The notes beneath the pieces were generated by a model. That model saw nothing but the letters and a program-made list of their open reading frames with translations. It had not been told where the DNA came from and did no database searches. A stretch of DNA of 64,000 nt from Sanguibacter suaedae. Its GTDB lineage: Bacteria > Actinomycetota > Actinomycetes > Actinomycetales > Cellulomonadaceae. Within the stretch, counting starts at the first letter, position 1; each line of letters opens with the position of its first letter. The translations under genes and the position numbers were made by a program. Positions 39,429 to 48,566 of this stretch are shown in pieces. The stretch lies in contig NZ_JAEINH010000013.1 in the NCBI RefSeq assembly GCF_016342785.1, positions 1 to 64,000 on the forward strand. The letters run 5' to 3'.

Positions 39429-41606
39429 GTGACCACGCACGCCCCGATCGTCCACCTGCGCGCCGCAGGTGTCAGCCTCGTCCTCGACGTCGAGGGCCCC
39501 CTCCTGCCGCGTGTCCTCCACTGGGGCGCCGACCTCGGCCCGGTCGACGACGCCGAGCTCCTCGCCCTGCGTGGTGCGAGCGTCCCCCAGGTGGTCGGCG
39601 GCACGCTCGACCACCCCGTCCCGCTGTCCGTCGTCCCCGAGCAGTCCGCCGGGTGGCTCGGCACCCCCGGTGTCACCGGGCACCGCCACGGTGGCGCGTT
39701 CTCCACCGCGTTCCGCGTCACCGGCACCACCCTCGGCGACGGCGACCGCCCCGGCGCCCGGCGCCTCACCGTCCACGCCACCGACACGGCTGCCGCCCTC
39801 GACCTCGCCCTCGACGTCGACCTCCTCGCGTCCGGCGTCGTCCGCACCCGCGCAGCGCTCACCAACACCGCGGCCACCGGCGCCGAGCACCCCGACTACA
39901 CGCTCTCCTCCGTCGACCTCTCCCTGCCCGTCCCCACCGAGGCCGACGAGATCCTCGACTTCACCGGCCGCTGGATCCGCGAGCGCGCCGCCCAGCGCAA
40001 GCCCTTCACCTTCGGCACCCACCTGCGCGAGGTCCGCAAGGGCCGCGGGCACGACGCGACGCTCCTCGTCGCCGCCGGGCGCACCGGCTTCGGGTACCGC
40101 TCCGGCGAGGTGTGGGCCGTGCACGTCGCCTGGTCGGGGAACTCCCGCATCGTCGCCGAGAAGATCCAGGGCGGGGCGCGCCACCTCGCCGCCGGCGAGC
40201 TCCTCCTCGCCGGAGAGGTGATCCTGGCCCCGGGCGAGACGTACACGACCCCGTGGGTCCTCGGGTCCTACGGTGACGGCCTCGACGAGATGTCCGGCCG
40301 GTTCCACTCCCTGCTCCGGGCCCGCCCGCAGCACCCGAGCACCGCGAACGGTCGCGCCGAGCGTCCCGTGCACATCAACGTGTGGGAGGCCGTGTACTTC
40401 GATCACGACCTCGACAGGCTCCGGGCGCTCGCGGACGAGGCCGCCGCGATCGGCGTGGAGCGGTACGTCCTCGACGACGGCTGGTTCCGGCACCGCCGCG
40501 ACGACACGGCGGGACTGGGCGACTGGTACGTCGACGAGGACGTGTGGCCGGACGGCCTGCACCCCCTCGTGGAGCACGTGGAGGGCCTGGGGATGGAGTT
40601 CGGGCTGTGGTTCGAGCCCGAGATGGTCAACCCGGACTCCGACCTGGCGCGCGCCCACCCGGAGTGGATCATGGCGACGGGGGACCGCCTGCCGCCGGAG
40701 GCCCGCAACCAGCAGGTCCTCGACCTGGGTCACCCGGGGGCGTTCGACCACGTGCTCGAGCGCATCGACGCGATCCTCAGCGAGTACCCGGTGCGGTACG
40801 TCAAGTGGGACCACAACCGCGACCTCGTCGACGCGGGCCACTCGCCGACCGGGCAGGCGGGCGTGCACCGTCAGACGGAGGCGCTCTACCGCCTGCTCGA
40901 CGAGATCCGCGCCCGCCACCCGCGTGTCGAGATCGAGTCCTGCTCCGGTGGCGGTGGTCGTGCCGACCTGGGGATCCTCGACCGTACCGACCGCATCTGG
41001 GTGTCGGACTGCATCGACGCCCTCGAGCGGCAGAGCATCGAGGCCGGCACGGGCCTCCTCGTGCCGCCGGAGATGATGGGCTCCCACATCGGGTCGCCGC
41101 ACTCGCACACCACGGGTCGTCGTCACGACCTGTCGTTCCGGGCCGGGACGGCGTTCTTCAGCCACCTGGGCATCGAGTGGGACCTCACGTCGGCGGGCGC
41201 CGACGACAAGGCCGAGCTGGCGCGCTGGATCGCGCTGCACAAGCGCCACCGCCCACTCCTGCACACCGGCACCGTGGTGCGGGCCGACCACCCGGAGCCC
41301 ACCACGTGGGTGCACGGCGTGGTCGACGCGGACCGCACCGAGGCGATCATGGCCGTCGTGCAGCTCGCCACCGGCCCGTCCGAGGCGCCGGGCCGCGTAC
41401 GCCTGCCGGGGCTCGACCCCGACCGGCGCTACCGGGTGGCGCCCCTCGACCCGGGCGGGGACATCGGGGACCGCACCGGGCACCAGCGCTTGTCGTGGTG
41501 GGACGAGGGTGTCACGCTCACGGGCCGTACCCTCGACCGTGTCGGTGTCCAGGCGCCCGTCCAGCTGCCCGAGCACCTCGTCCTGCTCCACATCACCGCC
41601 GTCTGA
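39429..41606 (+). CDS. Alpha-galactosidase, GH36
   Basis: A 725-residue retaining enzyme that removes alpha-1,6-linked galactose from raffinose-family sugars, melibiose or galactomannan. It has an N-terminal beta-supersandwich, then the barrel with RYVLDDGWFRHRRDD, GLWFEPEMVNPDSDL, nucleophile Asp461 in YVKWDHNRD, ESCSGGGGRAD and acid/base Asp527 in WVSDCID. No signal peptide, so it is intracellular. It is the first gene of the rightward gal operon, divergent from the ROK repressor. AAGGAG lies about eight bases upstream of the start. Confidence 0.95.
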   Translation: MTTHAPIVHLRAAGVSLVLDVEGPLLPRVLHWGADLGPVDDAELLALRGASVPQVVGGTLDHPVPLSVVPEQSAGWLGTPGVTGHRHGGAFSTAFRVTGTTLGDGDRPGARRLTVHATDTAAALDLALDVDLLASGVVRTRAALTNTAATGAEHPDYTLSSVDLSLPVPTEADEILDFTGRWIRERAAQRKPFTFGTHLREVRKGRGHDATLLVAAGRTGFGYRSGEVWAVHVAWSGNSRIVAEKIQGGARHLAAGELLLAGEVILAPGETYTTPWVLGSYGDGLDEMSGRFHSLLRARPQHPSTANGRAERPVHINVWEAVYFDHDLDRLRALADEAAAIGVERYVLDDGWFRHRRDDTAGLGDWYVDEDVWPDGLHPLVEHVEGLGMEFGLWFEPEMVNPDSDLARAHPEWIMATGDRLPPEARNQQVLDLGHPGAFDHVLERIDAILSEYPVRYVKWDHNRDLVDAGHSPTGQAGVHRQTEALYRLLDEIRARHPRVEIESCSGGGGRADLGILDRTDRIWVSDCIDALERQSIEAGTGLLVPPEMMGSHIGSPHSHTTGRRHDLSFRAGTAFFSHLGIEWDLTSAGADDKAELARWIALHKRHRPLLHTGTVVRADHPEPTTWVHGVVDADRTEAIMAVVQLATGPSEAPGRVRLPGLDPDRRYRVAPLDPGGDIGDRTGHQRLSWWDEGVTLTGRTLDRVGVQAPVQLPEHLVLLHITAV

Positions 41607-41623
41607 CCAGCATGGAAGGCACC

Positions 41624-42862
41624 ATGAGTACCGACGCACCAACCCCCACCGGCCCGACCGTCCGCCGGACGGCCACCACCCTGGCCGACGGGCGTGACCT
41701 GTTCTACTTCGACGACTCCGAGCCGTACGTCTCGGGGCAGGCGACCCGTCGCCTCGACGACCCGCGCCCCCTGCCGGGCCGCTACGACCCGATCGTCACC
41801 ACGGGCCCGGACGGCGCGGAGACGACGCAGCCCGTCACCGGCCCCACCATGCGGTACGACGTGCTCACGGGCGAGTGGGTGCCGCACGCCGCGCACCGCA
41901 TGAACCGCACGCACCTGCCCCCGGCGGACGCGAACCCGCTCGCCCCCGCCAGGCCGGGCGCGGCGTACTCCGACGGGGAGATCCCCGCGGAGGACTACGA
42001 CGTCGTCGTCTTCGAGAACCGTTTCCCGTCGCTCATGCGCGTCCCCGGCACCACGGACGAGGTGACGCACCTGGACGGTGAGGAGCTGTGGCAGGTCCGC
42101 CCGGCCGTCGGGCGCTGCGAGGTCATCTGCTTCTCCCCGGACTCCACCCAGTCCCTGTCGACGGTGGGGACGCGCCGCATGCGCACCATCATCGAGGCGT
42201 GGGCCGACCGCACGAGCGAGCTGAGCGCCGTCGAGGGCATCGAGCAGGTCTTCTGCTTCGAGAACCGCGGCCAGGAGATCGGCGTCACCCTCCACCACCC
42301 GCACGGGCAGATCTACGCCTACCCGTACCTCACGCCCAAGACGGAGGTCATGCTCCGTCAGGCGCGCGCCCACCGGGAGCGCACCGGCCGCAACCTCCTG
42401 CGCGACGTCCTCGACGCCGAGCTGCGGGCCGGGCGCCGAGTCGTCCTCGAGTCCGAGCACTGGGTCGCGTACGTGCCCGCCGCGGCACGCTGGCCCATCG
42501 AGATCCACCTCGCCCCCCGGCGCGACGTCGCCGACCTGCCGGCCCTCACCGACGAGGAGCGCGCTGACCTCGCGGACGTGTACCTCGACCTCCTGGGCCG
42601 CATGGACCGCTTCTTCCCGCCCGCGGAGGACGGCACGCCGACGCGCGCCCCGTACATCGCGGCGTGGCACCAGGCACCCGTGGGCGAGGGCCGTGATGAC
42701 CTGCGCCTCCACCTGCAGCTGTTCTCCATCCTCCGCGCACCGGGGAAGCTCAAGTACCTCGCGGGCTCGGAGTCCGGCATGGGCGCGTGGATCAGCGACA
42801 CGACGCCGGAGCGCATCGCGGACCGGCTCGTGCAGCTCGGCGCCGGGACGGAGGAGTCGTGA
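41624..42862 (+). CDS. galT: Galactose-1-phosphate uridylyltransferase
   Basis: A 412-residue Leloir-pathway enzyme exchanging UMP between UDP-glucose and galactose-1-phosphate. The active-site motif HHPHGQIYA has nucleophile His227. Also visible are FENRFPSLMR, CEVICFSPDST and the C-terminal WPIEIHLAPRR and LHLQLFSILRAPGKLKYLAG. ATG 41624 is chosen because AAGG lies just upstream; an in-frame ATG at 41612 is possible. Second gene of the operon, 17 bases after the alpha-galactosidase stop, and overlapping galK by four bases. Confidence 0.96.
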   Translation: MSTDAPTPTGPTVRRTATTLADGRDLFYFDDSEPYVSGQATRRLDDPRPLPGRYDPIVTTGPDGAETTQPVTGPTMRYDVLTGEWVPHAAHRMNRTHLPPADANPLAPARPGAAYSDGEIPAEDYDVVVFENRFPSLMRVPGTTDEVTHLDGEELWQVRPAVGRCEVICFSPDSTQSLSTVGTRRMRTIIEAWADRTSELSAVEGIEQVFCFENRGQEIGVTLHHPHGQIYAYPYLTPKTEVMLRQARAHRERTGRNLLRDVLDAELRAGRRVVLESEHWVAYVPAAARWPIEIHLAPRRDVADLPALTDEERADLADVYLDLLGRMDRFFPPAEDGTPTRAPYIAAWHQAPVGEGRDDLRLHLQLFSILRAPGKLKYLAGSESGMGAWISDTTPERIADRLVQLGAGTEES

Positions 42863-44100
42863 GCGAGTTCCCCGCGGAGTGGCTCGACGCGTGGAGCGTC
42901 GAGGACGGGTCGCAGGCCGCGACCACCTTGTTCGCCGACGTCTTCGGTGAGCAGCCCGACGGTGTGTGGTCCGCGCCCGGGCGCGGCAACCTCATCGGTG
43001 AGCACACCGACTACAACGGCGGCTTCGTGCTCCCGTTCGCCCTGCCGCACCGGACGTACGTCGCCCTGCGGCGCCGCGACGACGGCCGGGTGCGCCTGTC
43101 GTCCGCGCAGGAACCCACCCCCTGGGAGGGCACCCTCGCGGACGTCGTCCCGGGCGGTGTGGCGGGGTGGCCCGCGTACGTCGTGGGTGTGGCGTGGGCG
43201 CTGCGCGAGGCCGGGTACGACGTGGGCGGCTTCGACGCGGCCGTGACGTCGTGCGTCCCCTACGGCGCGGGCCTGTCGTCCTCCGCGGCCCTCGAGGCGA
43301 GCGTCGCAGTCGCCCTCGACGCCGTCCACGGCCTCGGCCTCGCCGGACCGGTGGACGCGGTGTCCGACGCGGGCCGCAAGGTCCTCGCCGCCGCGTGCAT
43401 CCGGGCGGAGAACGAGATGGCGGGCGCGCCCACGGGCGGCATGGACCAGGCTGCGTCGCTGCGCGCGCAGGCCGGGCACGCGCTGCTCCTCGACTGCGTG
43501 AGCCTCGACGTGCGGCACATCCCCTTCGACCTCGCCGCCGACGACCTCGCGCTCCTCGTCATCGACACCCGGGCCGAGCACCAGTTGGTCGACGGCCAGT
43601 ACGCGGCCCGCCGTGACACGTGCGAGACCGCCGCCCGGGTCCTCGGTGTGGGGACGCTGCGCGAGGTCACGGACCTCGACGCCGCACTCGCGACGCTCGC
43701 CGCACCGGGCGCCCTCGACGGCACGGGTCAGGACCCCGCCGTCGTCGCCCGCCGCGTGCGGCACGTGGTGACGGAGATCGAGCGGGTCCGCGAGGTCGTC
43801 GACCTCCTCGACTCCGGGCGCACCACCGCCGTGGGCCCCGTGCTCACCGCGGCCCACGAGTCCCTGCGCGACGACTACGAGGTGAGCTGCCACGAGCTCG
43901 ACGTGGCCGTGGACTCCGCCGTCCAGGCCGGCGCGCTCGGTGGGCGCATGATCGGCGGCGGCTTCGGCGGGTCCGCCATCGCCCTCGTGCACGCCTCCGA
44001 GGTGGAGCAGGTCGCCGGCGACGTCGCGGCAGCCTTCGCGTCCGAGGGGCTCCGCGCCCCCGGCTTCCTCGTCGCGGTCGCCGCCGCACCGGCGGGCTGA
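42859..44100 (+). CDS. galK: Galactokinase
   Basis: A 413-residue GHMP kinase phosphorylating galactose at C1. Signatures: APGRGNLIGEHTDYNGGFVLPFAL (galactokinase signature; split here as GRGNLIGEHTDYN and GGFVLPFA), the ATP loop PYGAGLSSSAALEAS, and GGRMIGGGFGGSAIAL. It starts at GTG 42859 within the galT stop (GTGA). It completes the pathway that feeds galactose released by the alpha-galactosidase; no galE is in the window. Confidence 0.96.
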   Translation: MSEFPAEWLDAWSVEDGSQAATTLFADVFGEQPDGVWSAPGRGNLIGEHTDYNGGFVLPFALPHRTYVALRRRDDGRVRLSSAQEPTPWEGTLADVVPGGVAGWPAYVVGVAWALREAGYDVGGFDAAVTSCVPYGAGLSSSAALEASVAVALDAVHGLGLAGPVDAVSDAGRKVLAAACIRAENEMAGAPTGGMDQAASLRAQAGHALLLDCVSLDVRHIPFDLAADDLALLVIDTRAEHQLVDGQYAARRDTCETAARVLGVGTLREVTDLDAALATLAAPGALDGTGQDPAVVARRVRHVVTEIERVREVVDLLDSGRTTAVGPVLTAAHESLRDDYEVSCHELDVAVDSAVQAGALGGRMIGGGFGGSAIALVHASEVEQVAGDVAAAFASEGLRAPGFLVAVAAAPAG

Positions 44101-44105
44101 CCGGT

Positions 44106-44136
44106 GGTGGCACCCCGGGGGGACCGGGGTGCCACC
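44106..44136 (+). terminator. Terminator of the gal operon
   Basis: A 13-bp perfect stem (44106-44118 with 44124-44136) with a 5-base loop lies six bases after the galK stop. Confidence 0.75.
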
Positions 44137-44218
44137 GACCTGACGATCGACGACGGGGTGTGACGTGCCTCGCGGAGCCGTGCCGTCGAGGTCCTGCACG
44201 GAGCCCGGAGGCCTCCGT

Positions 44219-45817
44219 TCAGTCGATGATGCAGTAGACCTCCAGATCGACGACCGCTGCGACGGTCCCTTCGTAGAGGTCCGCGAACGCCGCGGCGTCG
44301 GCCGGATCGGTGAACGCGACGCCGATGCCCGCCTCGTTGATGTTCGGGAAGGACGTCTCGTCCCCGACCCCGGGCTGGCAGTACCCCGGGATCGGCGTGT
44401 CCGGGTAGCCGAGCTCGCGCAGGCTCGCCCGAGCCGCCTCGTCCTCCACGAAGGACAACCAGACGACGCTCTGACCGGTGCCCGGGTTGAGGAACGCGTG
44501 CATCGTGTCGAGGGCACGGGGCCACCCCGCTGCCTGGAGCGGGGTGGGGACGGACGCCCCCTCGGCGTCGATCCACACGTACCCCGCCTTCATCTGGATC
44601 GTGTGCGTCTCGTCCACCGGGCGCATGCCCTCGCCGCCGTACCCGGACCGGTCGGGTTCCGTCCGCGACGTCACCCGGTACGGCTGGTGGACCCATACCT
44701 CGTAACGCCCCTCGGGCAGAGGACCCGCCGCACCCCCCGGTCCGCACGCGAGGAGGCTCAGGCGACCGCTCGTCTCGGTGGTCGCGAGCGCCTCCATGTC
44801 GAAGGGCTCGACGGGCGGGTCCTCGACGGGCAGCGCACCGACCACCACACCGTCCCGCACGGCGACGAGCGTCGGCCGGGGAACGGTCCCGGAGAACCGC
44901 TGGAACAACGGGTTCCCGATGGTCAGCGGTACATCCACCCCTTCGGCAGCAGGCTGGACCGTGGCCAGATCGGCCCCCGTCGACGCACGGAACGTCTCCC
45001 TCTGGTCGGTGATCGCAGCACCGCACTGCGGCGCGGCCGCCGACGGGTCGAGCTCCGCGAGCTCGACGCCTGCATCAGGTGCGGCGACCGTCACGGGCCA
45101 CGGCCCGCCCACGACGTCGTCCGTCCCCGCCCACGGCCCGTCGCCGATCGTCACCTCGAGCGCCGAGTAGGCCTCGTAGTCGCCGGCCGGGACGTCCACC
45201 GTCCCGTCGCACATCACCACGCGGTCGTCGACCAGGACGTGCCGCCCGTCCGGCTCGAGCGTGGCGTCCGGCGCGTCCACAGCTCCTCGGACGGGTTCGG
45301 CGACCACCGCTCCGTCCTGGACCAGGTACACGCCCGCGTTCTCCTCCAAGGTCAGGGTGAGCGTCTGGGACGTCGTGTTCGTCAGGTACGTGGGGATGAT
45401 CGACGCCGCCTGGGGGTTGATGCTCCACGGCCCGTCCCCTTCGGCGGCGAGCTCGGTCTCCAGGTTCAGCGGGGTGCTGTACGGCTGGACGTCCCCCACC
45501 GGCTGACCGCACTCCAGGACGACGGACCCCACCGGGGCGGAGGGAGTCTCCGAGGGGCTCTCCGTCCCGTGACCCGGCGTGATCCGGTCGGGGAAGGCCG
45601 GTCGGTCGGAGTCGGACAGGAACGAGTACCCGAGCGCGGCGGCGGCGCTCGCGGTGAGCACACCGGCGGTGGTCGCGGCGGCGATGACGTAGGGGCGGTG
45701 CCTGCGGGTCCGGGCGACACGGTCGGTGACGGAGCCCACGAACGCGGGTGCGGGGGTGGCGTGGTCGGCGCCCGTGTCGGCGAGGTCGTGCAGCGACCGG
45801 CGCAGGTCGTGGTTCAT
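44219..45817 (-). CDS. Membrane protein paired with ECF sigma 1 (putative anti-sigma, modules A-B-C)
   Basis: 532 residues. A 42-residue cytoplasmic N-terminus (MNHDLRRSLHDLADTGAD ... RTRRHRP) precedes one membrane helix (43-67). The rest is extracellular, in three parts: module A (about 100-235; LECGQPV ... YLTNTTSQTLTLTLEEN ... VVMCDGTVDVPAGDYEAY), module B (about 245-425; PQCGAAI ... LVAVRDGVVVGALPV ... SLLACGPGG ... GRYEVWVHQ) and module C (about 430-532; FLNPGTGQSVVW ... GYCQPG ... VYCIID). Each module holds a cysteine pair. The start overlaps the sigma stop (ATGA), the usual arrangement for sigma/anti-sigma pairs. No zinc anti-sigma HxxxCxxC motif is present. Anti-sigma function is inferred from position and topology. 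Confidence 0.75.
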   Translation of the reverse strand: MNHDLRRSLHDLADTGADHATPAPAFVGSVTDRVARTRRHRPYVIAAATTAGVLTASAAAALGYSFLSDSDRPAFPDRITPGHGTESPSETPSAPVGSVVLECGQPVGDVQPYSTPLNLETELAAEGDGPWSINPQAASIIPTYLTNTTSQTLTLTLEENAGVYLVQDGAVVAEPVRGAVDAPDATLEPDGRHVLVDDRVVMCDGTVDVPAGDYEAYSALEVTIGDGPWAGTDDVVGGPWPVTVAAPDAGVELAELDPSAAAPQCGAAITDQRETFRASTGADLATVQPAAEGVDVPLTIGNPLFQRFSGTVPRPTLVAVRDGVVVGALPVEDPPVEPFDMEALATTETSGRLSLLACGPGGAAGPLPEGRYEVWVHQPYRVTSRTEPDRSGYGGEGMRPVDETHTIQMKAGYVWIDAEGASVPTPLQAAGWPRALDTMHAFLNPGTGQSVVWLSFVEDEAARASLRELGYPDTPIPGYCQPGVGDETSFPNINEAGIGVAFTDPADAAAFADLYEGTVAAVVDLEVYCIID

Positions 45818-46407
45818 GACTGGCTCCTCGGGGTCGCGTTGTCGGACCGGGCTGGTGGCTGGAAGGTCTTCATGGGGCTGGGGGTTGCCGCCGGTGCGGC
45901 AGGTCCCGGCTCGTCGGGCGTGTGAAGCGGCCCGAGGACGGTCGCGAGGCGGGCGTGCGCGTCGGACAGGTGACGTTTCACGGTCCCCTCGGCGCAGTCC
46001 AGGGTGGTCGCGATCTGGGGGACGGTGAGGTCCTCGAAGTAGCGCAGCACCACGCACGCGCGCTGCCGCGGGCTGAGCCCGTCGAGCGCGACGGCGACGT
46101 CCACCTGGGTGCTCGTCGCGAGCTCGGGCGACTCCTGGTGGTCCTTGATCCCCACGAGGTGCTTGATCCCGGACCACCTGCGGCGCCGCCGGTACCCGTC
46201 GAGGTAGATGGTGAGGATGGCCCGCCGGACGTACGCCTCGGCGTCGTCCGCAGCGGGCAGGTGCTTGCGCGCGTAGATCTTCACGAGCGCGTCCTGCACG
46301 AGGTCCTCGGCCTCGCGGACCGCGCCGCACAGCAGGTAGGCGTACCTGATGAGTGCACGGTGTCGGGTGCGCGCCAGGTGGTCCAGCGCGGATTCCCAGT
46401 CAGCCAT
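45814..46407 (-). CDS. ECF sigma factor 1 (SigE-family type)
   Basis: A 197-residue group 4 sigma factor. Region 2 contains LIRYAYLLCGAVREAEDLVQ and DALVKIYARK, and region 4 is LSPRQRACVVLRYFEDLTVP and AEGTVKRHLSDAHARL. Between them lies the Tyr/Arg-rich LDGYRRRRRWSGIKHLVG. A Pro/Ala tail follows. It directs RNA polymerase to a small regulon. ATG 46407 is preferred; further upstream the frame lacks sigma features. It is preceded by the shared CCAACG-N16-CGTC element. It overlaps its partner gene by four bases. Confidence 0.93.
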   Translation of the reverse strand: MADWESALDHLARTRHRALIRYAYLLCGAVREAEDLVQDALVKIYARKHLPAADDAEAYVRRAILTIYLDGYRRRRRWSGIKHLVGIKDHQESPELATSTQVDVAVALDGLSPRQRACVVLRYFEDLTVPQIATTLDCAEGTVKRHLSDAHARLATVLGPLHTPDEPGPAAPAATPSPMKTFQPPARSDNATPRSQS

Positions 46408-46449
46408 GAAGGCCCCTTCTGGTGGTCGTCGTCGTCTCTCACCCTGCAT

Positions 46450-46475
46450 GACGGAGAGCTCACCCCGTTCGTTGG
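46450..46475 (-). promoter_or_regulatory. Shared ECF promoter element, sigma 1
   Basis: On the minus strand CCAACG (46475-46470), 16 bases, CGTC (46453-46450). The same element with the same spacing precedes the other two sigma genes. It suits an ECF -35/-10 pair, giving a leader of about 35 bases. Confidence 0.65.
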
Positions 46476-46515
46476 GGGTGGTGAGGAACTTCTTTCCCGA
46501 CGACCACCGGGGGAG

Positions 46516-47874
46516 TCAGTCCTCGGCGTCGTCCTCCCCGAGGACCGGCACGGGCTCGACGGTGATGTCCCCGACCCTCGTCACGACCGACACCAGCTCG
46601 TCCGCGGCGACGGCCTCGCCGGGAGTCCCGTCGGCGGCGACCGGCGTGCGGGTGTTGATCTGGTGGTCGTACGTCGCCCAGACCTCGTAGTCACCGGCCG
46701 GAAGGCGTGTCGGGCTGCCGGAGACGCTGGACCCGTCCTCGGCGGGGTCGCACGCCTCGAGCCATAGGTAGACCTCGGTCGTGGTTGAGGCGCTCGGGAG
46801 CATCGACACGGATTCCGTCGGATCCCAGGGGCGCAGGTCGAACCCGTCGAGAGAGTAGGTGCCCAGCGTGCTCGGTATCTGGCCGTGCTGCGTGCCGACC
46901 ACGACTCCGTCGCGGACGGCGACGACGGACACAGGGGTCTGTGCGGTCCCCACGAGCTGGTCCGGGGAGGTGTTCGTCAGGCTCGCGCCGAAGGAGATCA
47001 GGTCGCCTGTCCGGGCGGTCTCCGGGAGGTCGTCGGTGGAGATCGCCAGGGAGCCGTCCCCGGTGCGCGCGGCGTCCGGGACGACGGCACCGCACCACGG
47101 CGCGGCCACATCCGGGTCGGCGGTCGCGAGCACGGGGTCCTCGATGGTGGGGACGTCGACCAACCACGGGCCGCCGACGAGGATCTCGTACGACTCCTTG
47201 TCCTTCACGCCCTGCACGGCAGCCAGGCCGTAGGCCGTGTACTCGCCCGGGGCGATGTCCGCCCGGGGATCGTCCCCGCAGGGCAGCAGGGTCCACCTGA
47301 CGTCCGTGCTGCCACCTGCGGGTGTCGACTCGAGACCGAACCCGGGTGCGTTCGCCGTCGGGGGGGCCGGGGTGGCCACGACCACGCCGGCCTCGAGGAG
47401 GAAGTACCCCGGGTAGGTGCCCCGGACGATCCCGTGCGCGGTGCTCGTCCCGTTCTCGAGCAGCAGGTCCCCGAGAAAACGGCTGTGGTTCGGGTCGCTG
47501 GGGCTCGTCTCGGGGATCTCGGTGACGTGGTCGAGGGTGAGGTCCGTGGCCGTCTGCTCGGGGAGCGACGACTCCGGTGCCCCGCAGTAGGCGCGCGGGT
47601 TGAACCCGCCGCCGGGCATCCCGATGAGGTCGGGGACGTTCGCGACGACGGCATCCTCGACACGGTCCTCGACGAGGCGCTGGACGGCCCACGCCCCGCT
47701 CCCGGCGAGGACCACGGCCGCGGCGGTGGCGCCTGCGACGACGGCGGGCCGGCGTCGGCGCCGCCGTGCGGTGAGGCGGTCGAGGCTGGTGCGGATCATG
47801 GTCTCGGGCGGGGCGACCTGCCCGGCGCCGGTGTCGGCGAGGTCGGTGAGGGATCGGCGGAGCTCGTGGTTCAT
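46516..47874 (-). CDS. Membrane protein paired with ECF sigma 2 (putative anti-sigma, modules A-B)
   Basis: 452 residues: a cytoplasmic tail of 43 residues (MNHELRRSLTDLADTGAG ... RRRRRRP, nearly the same as pair 1), a membrane helix (44-64), a divergent module A (about 70-265; NGTSTAHGIVRGTYPGYFLL, LLPCGDD, PGEYTAYGLAAV) and module B (about 270-430; PWCGAVV, SVVAVRDGVVVGTQ, LWLEACDPA, AGDYEVWATYDHQ). It ends without module C, in an acidic GEDDAED tail. Its ATG overlaps the sigma 2 stop. Anti-sigma role inferred as for its neighbours. Confidence 0.75.
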   Translation of the reverse strand: MNHELRRSLTDLADTGAGQVAPPETMIRTSLDRLTARRRRRRPAVVAGATAAAVVLAGSGAWAVQRLVEDRVEDAVVANVPDLIGMPGGGFNPRAYCGAPESSLPEQTATDLTLDHVTEIPETSPSDPNHSRFLGDLLLENGTSTAHGIVRGTYPGYFLLEAGVVVATPAPPTANAPGFGLESTPAGGSTDVRWTLLPCGDDPRADIAPGEYTAYGLAAVQGVKDKESYEILVGGPWLVDVPTIEDPVLATADPDVAAPWCGAVVPDAARTGDGSLAISTDDLPETARTGDLISFGASLTNTSPDQLVGTAQTPVSVVAVRDGVVVGTQHGQIPSTLGTYSLDGFDLRPWDPTESVSMLPSASTTTEVYLWLEACDPAEDGSSVSGSPTRLPAGDYEVWATYDHQINTRTPVAADGTPGEAVAADELVSVVTRVGDITVEPVPVLGEDDAED

Positions 47875-48458
47875 GACAGTCTCCTCGAGGGGGCCGTGCT
47901 CGGTTGTGCGGGGGCGAACCGGTGCGGGGTGGCGGGGTCGCGCGGCGCGACCGGTGGTGGTTCGTCGTCCTCGACGAACGGCCCGAGGAGGCCGCGGAGG
48001 GCGGCGTGCGCGTCGAAGAGGTGGCGTTTCACGGTGCCCGACGCGCACCCCAGGCGGTCGGCGACCTGCGCGACGGTGAGGTCCTCGTAGTAGCGCAGCA
48101 CCACGCACGCCCTCTGGCGCGGCGTGAGGGCGTCGAGGGCGACGGCCACGTCGAGCTGATCGGCCGATGCGATGTCGGCGGCCTCCTGGCGGTCGCTCGC
48201 CCCGACGAGGTGCCGGATGCCCGACCACCGGCGTCGTCGCCGGTACCCGTCCAGGTAGATGGTGAGCATCGCGCGACGCACGTACGTCTCCGCCGCACCC
48301 GACGCCGGTGGCTTCCGGGAGTCGAACACCTTGACGAGGGCGTCCTGGACGAGGTCCTCGGCCTCCCGTGCGTTGCCGCACAGCAGGTAGGCGTGCCCGG
48401 CCAGGGCGCGGTGCCTGGTGCGCACCAGCTCGGTCAGGTCGGAGTCCCTGTCGGGCAT
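47871..48458 (-). CDS. ECF sigma factor 2 (SigE-family type)
   Basis: 195 residues, clearly paralogous to sigma 1 (HAYLLCGNAREAEDLVQDAL, LDGYRRRRRWSGIRHLVG, LTPRQRACVVLRYYEDLTVA, ASGTVKRHLFDAHAAL). Region 4 is well conserved between the two, so promoter recognition may overlap. GAGGGAG precedes ATG 48458. A stem formed by GACCACCGACCCGCC and GGCGGGTCGGTGGTC lies in its leader (about 48481-48512). Confidence 0.93.
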   Translation of the reverse strand: MPDRDSDLTELVRTRHRALAGHAYLLCGNAREAEDLVQDALVKVFDSRKPPASGAAETYVRRAMLTIYLDGYRRRRRWSGIRHLVGASDRQEAADIASADQLDVAVALDALTPRQRACVVLRYYEDLTVAQVADRLGCASGTVKRHLFDAHAALRGLLGPFVEDDEPPPVAPRDPATPHRFAPAQPSTAPSRRLS

Positions 48459-48480
48459 CGGCTCCCTCTCGTCGTCCCGG

Positions 48481-48512
48481 GACCACCGACCCGCCAAGGC
48501 GGGTCGGTGGTC
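48481..48512 (-). other. Hairpin in the leader of sigma 2
   Basis: The 15-base arms GACCACCGACCCGCC and GGCGGGTCGGTGGTC form a perfect stem around two or three bases, between the promoter element and the start codon. It could attenuate transcription or control translation of sigma 2; it could also terminate the transcript of the third module. Confidence 0.5.
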
Positions 48513-48527
48513 GTCTCATACGGTCAG

Positions 48528-48553
48528 GACGCTCGAGCGGCCCGGAACGTTGG
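48528..48553 (-). promoter_or_regulatory. Shared ECF promoter element, sigma 2
   Basis: CCAACG (48553-48548), 16 bases, CGTC (48531-48528) on the minus strand, identical in layout to the elements before sigma 1 and sigma 3. Confidence 0.65.
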
Positions 48554-48566
48554 GTCGTGACCAGGG

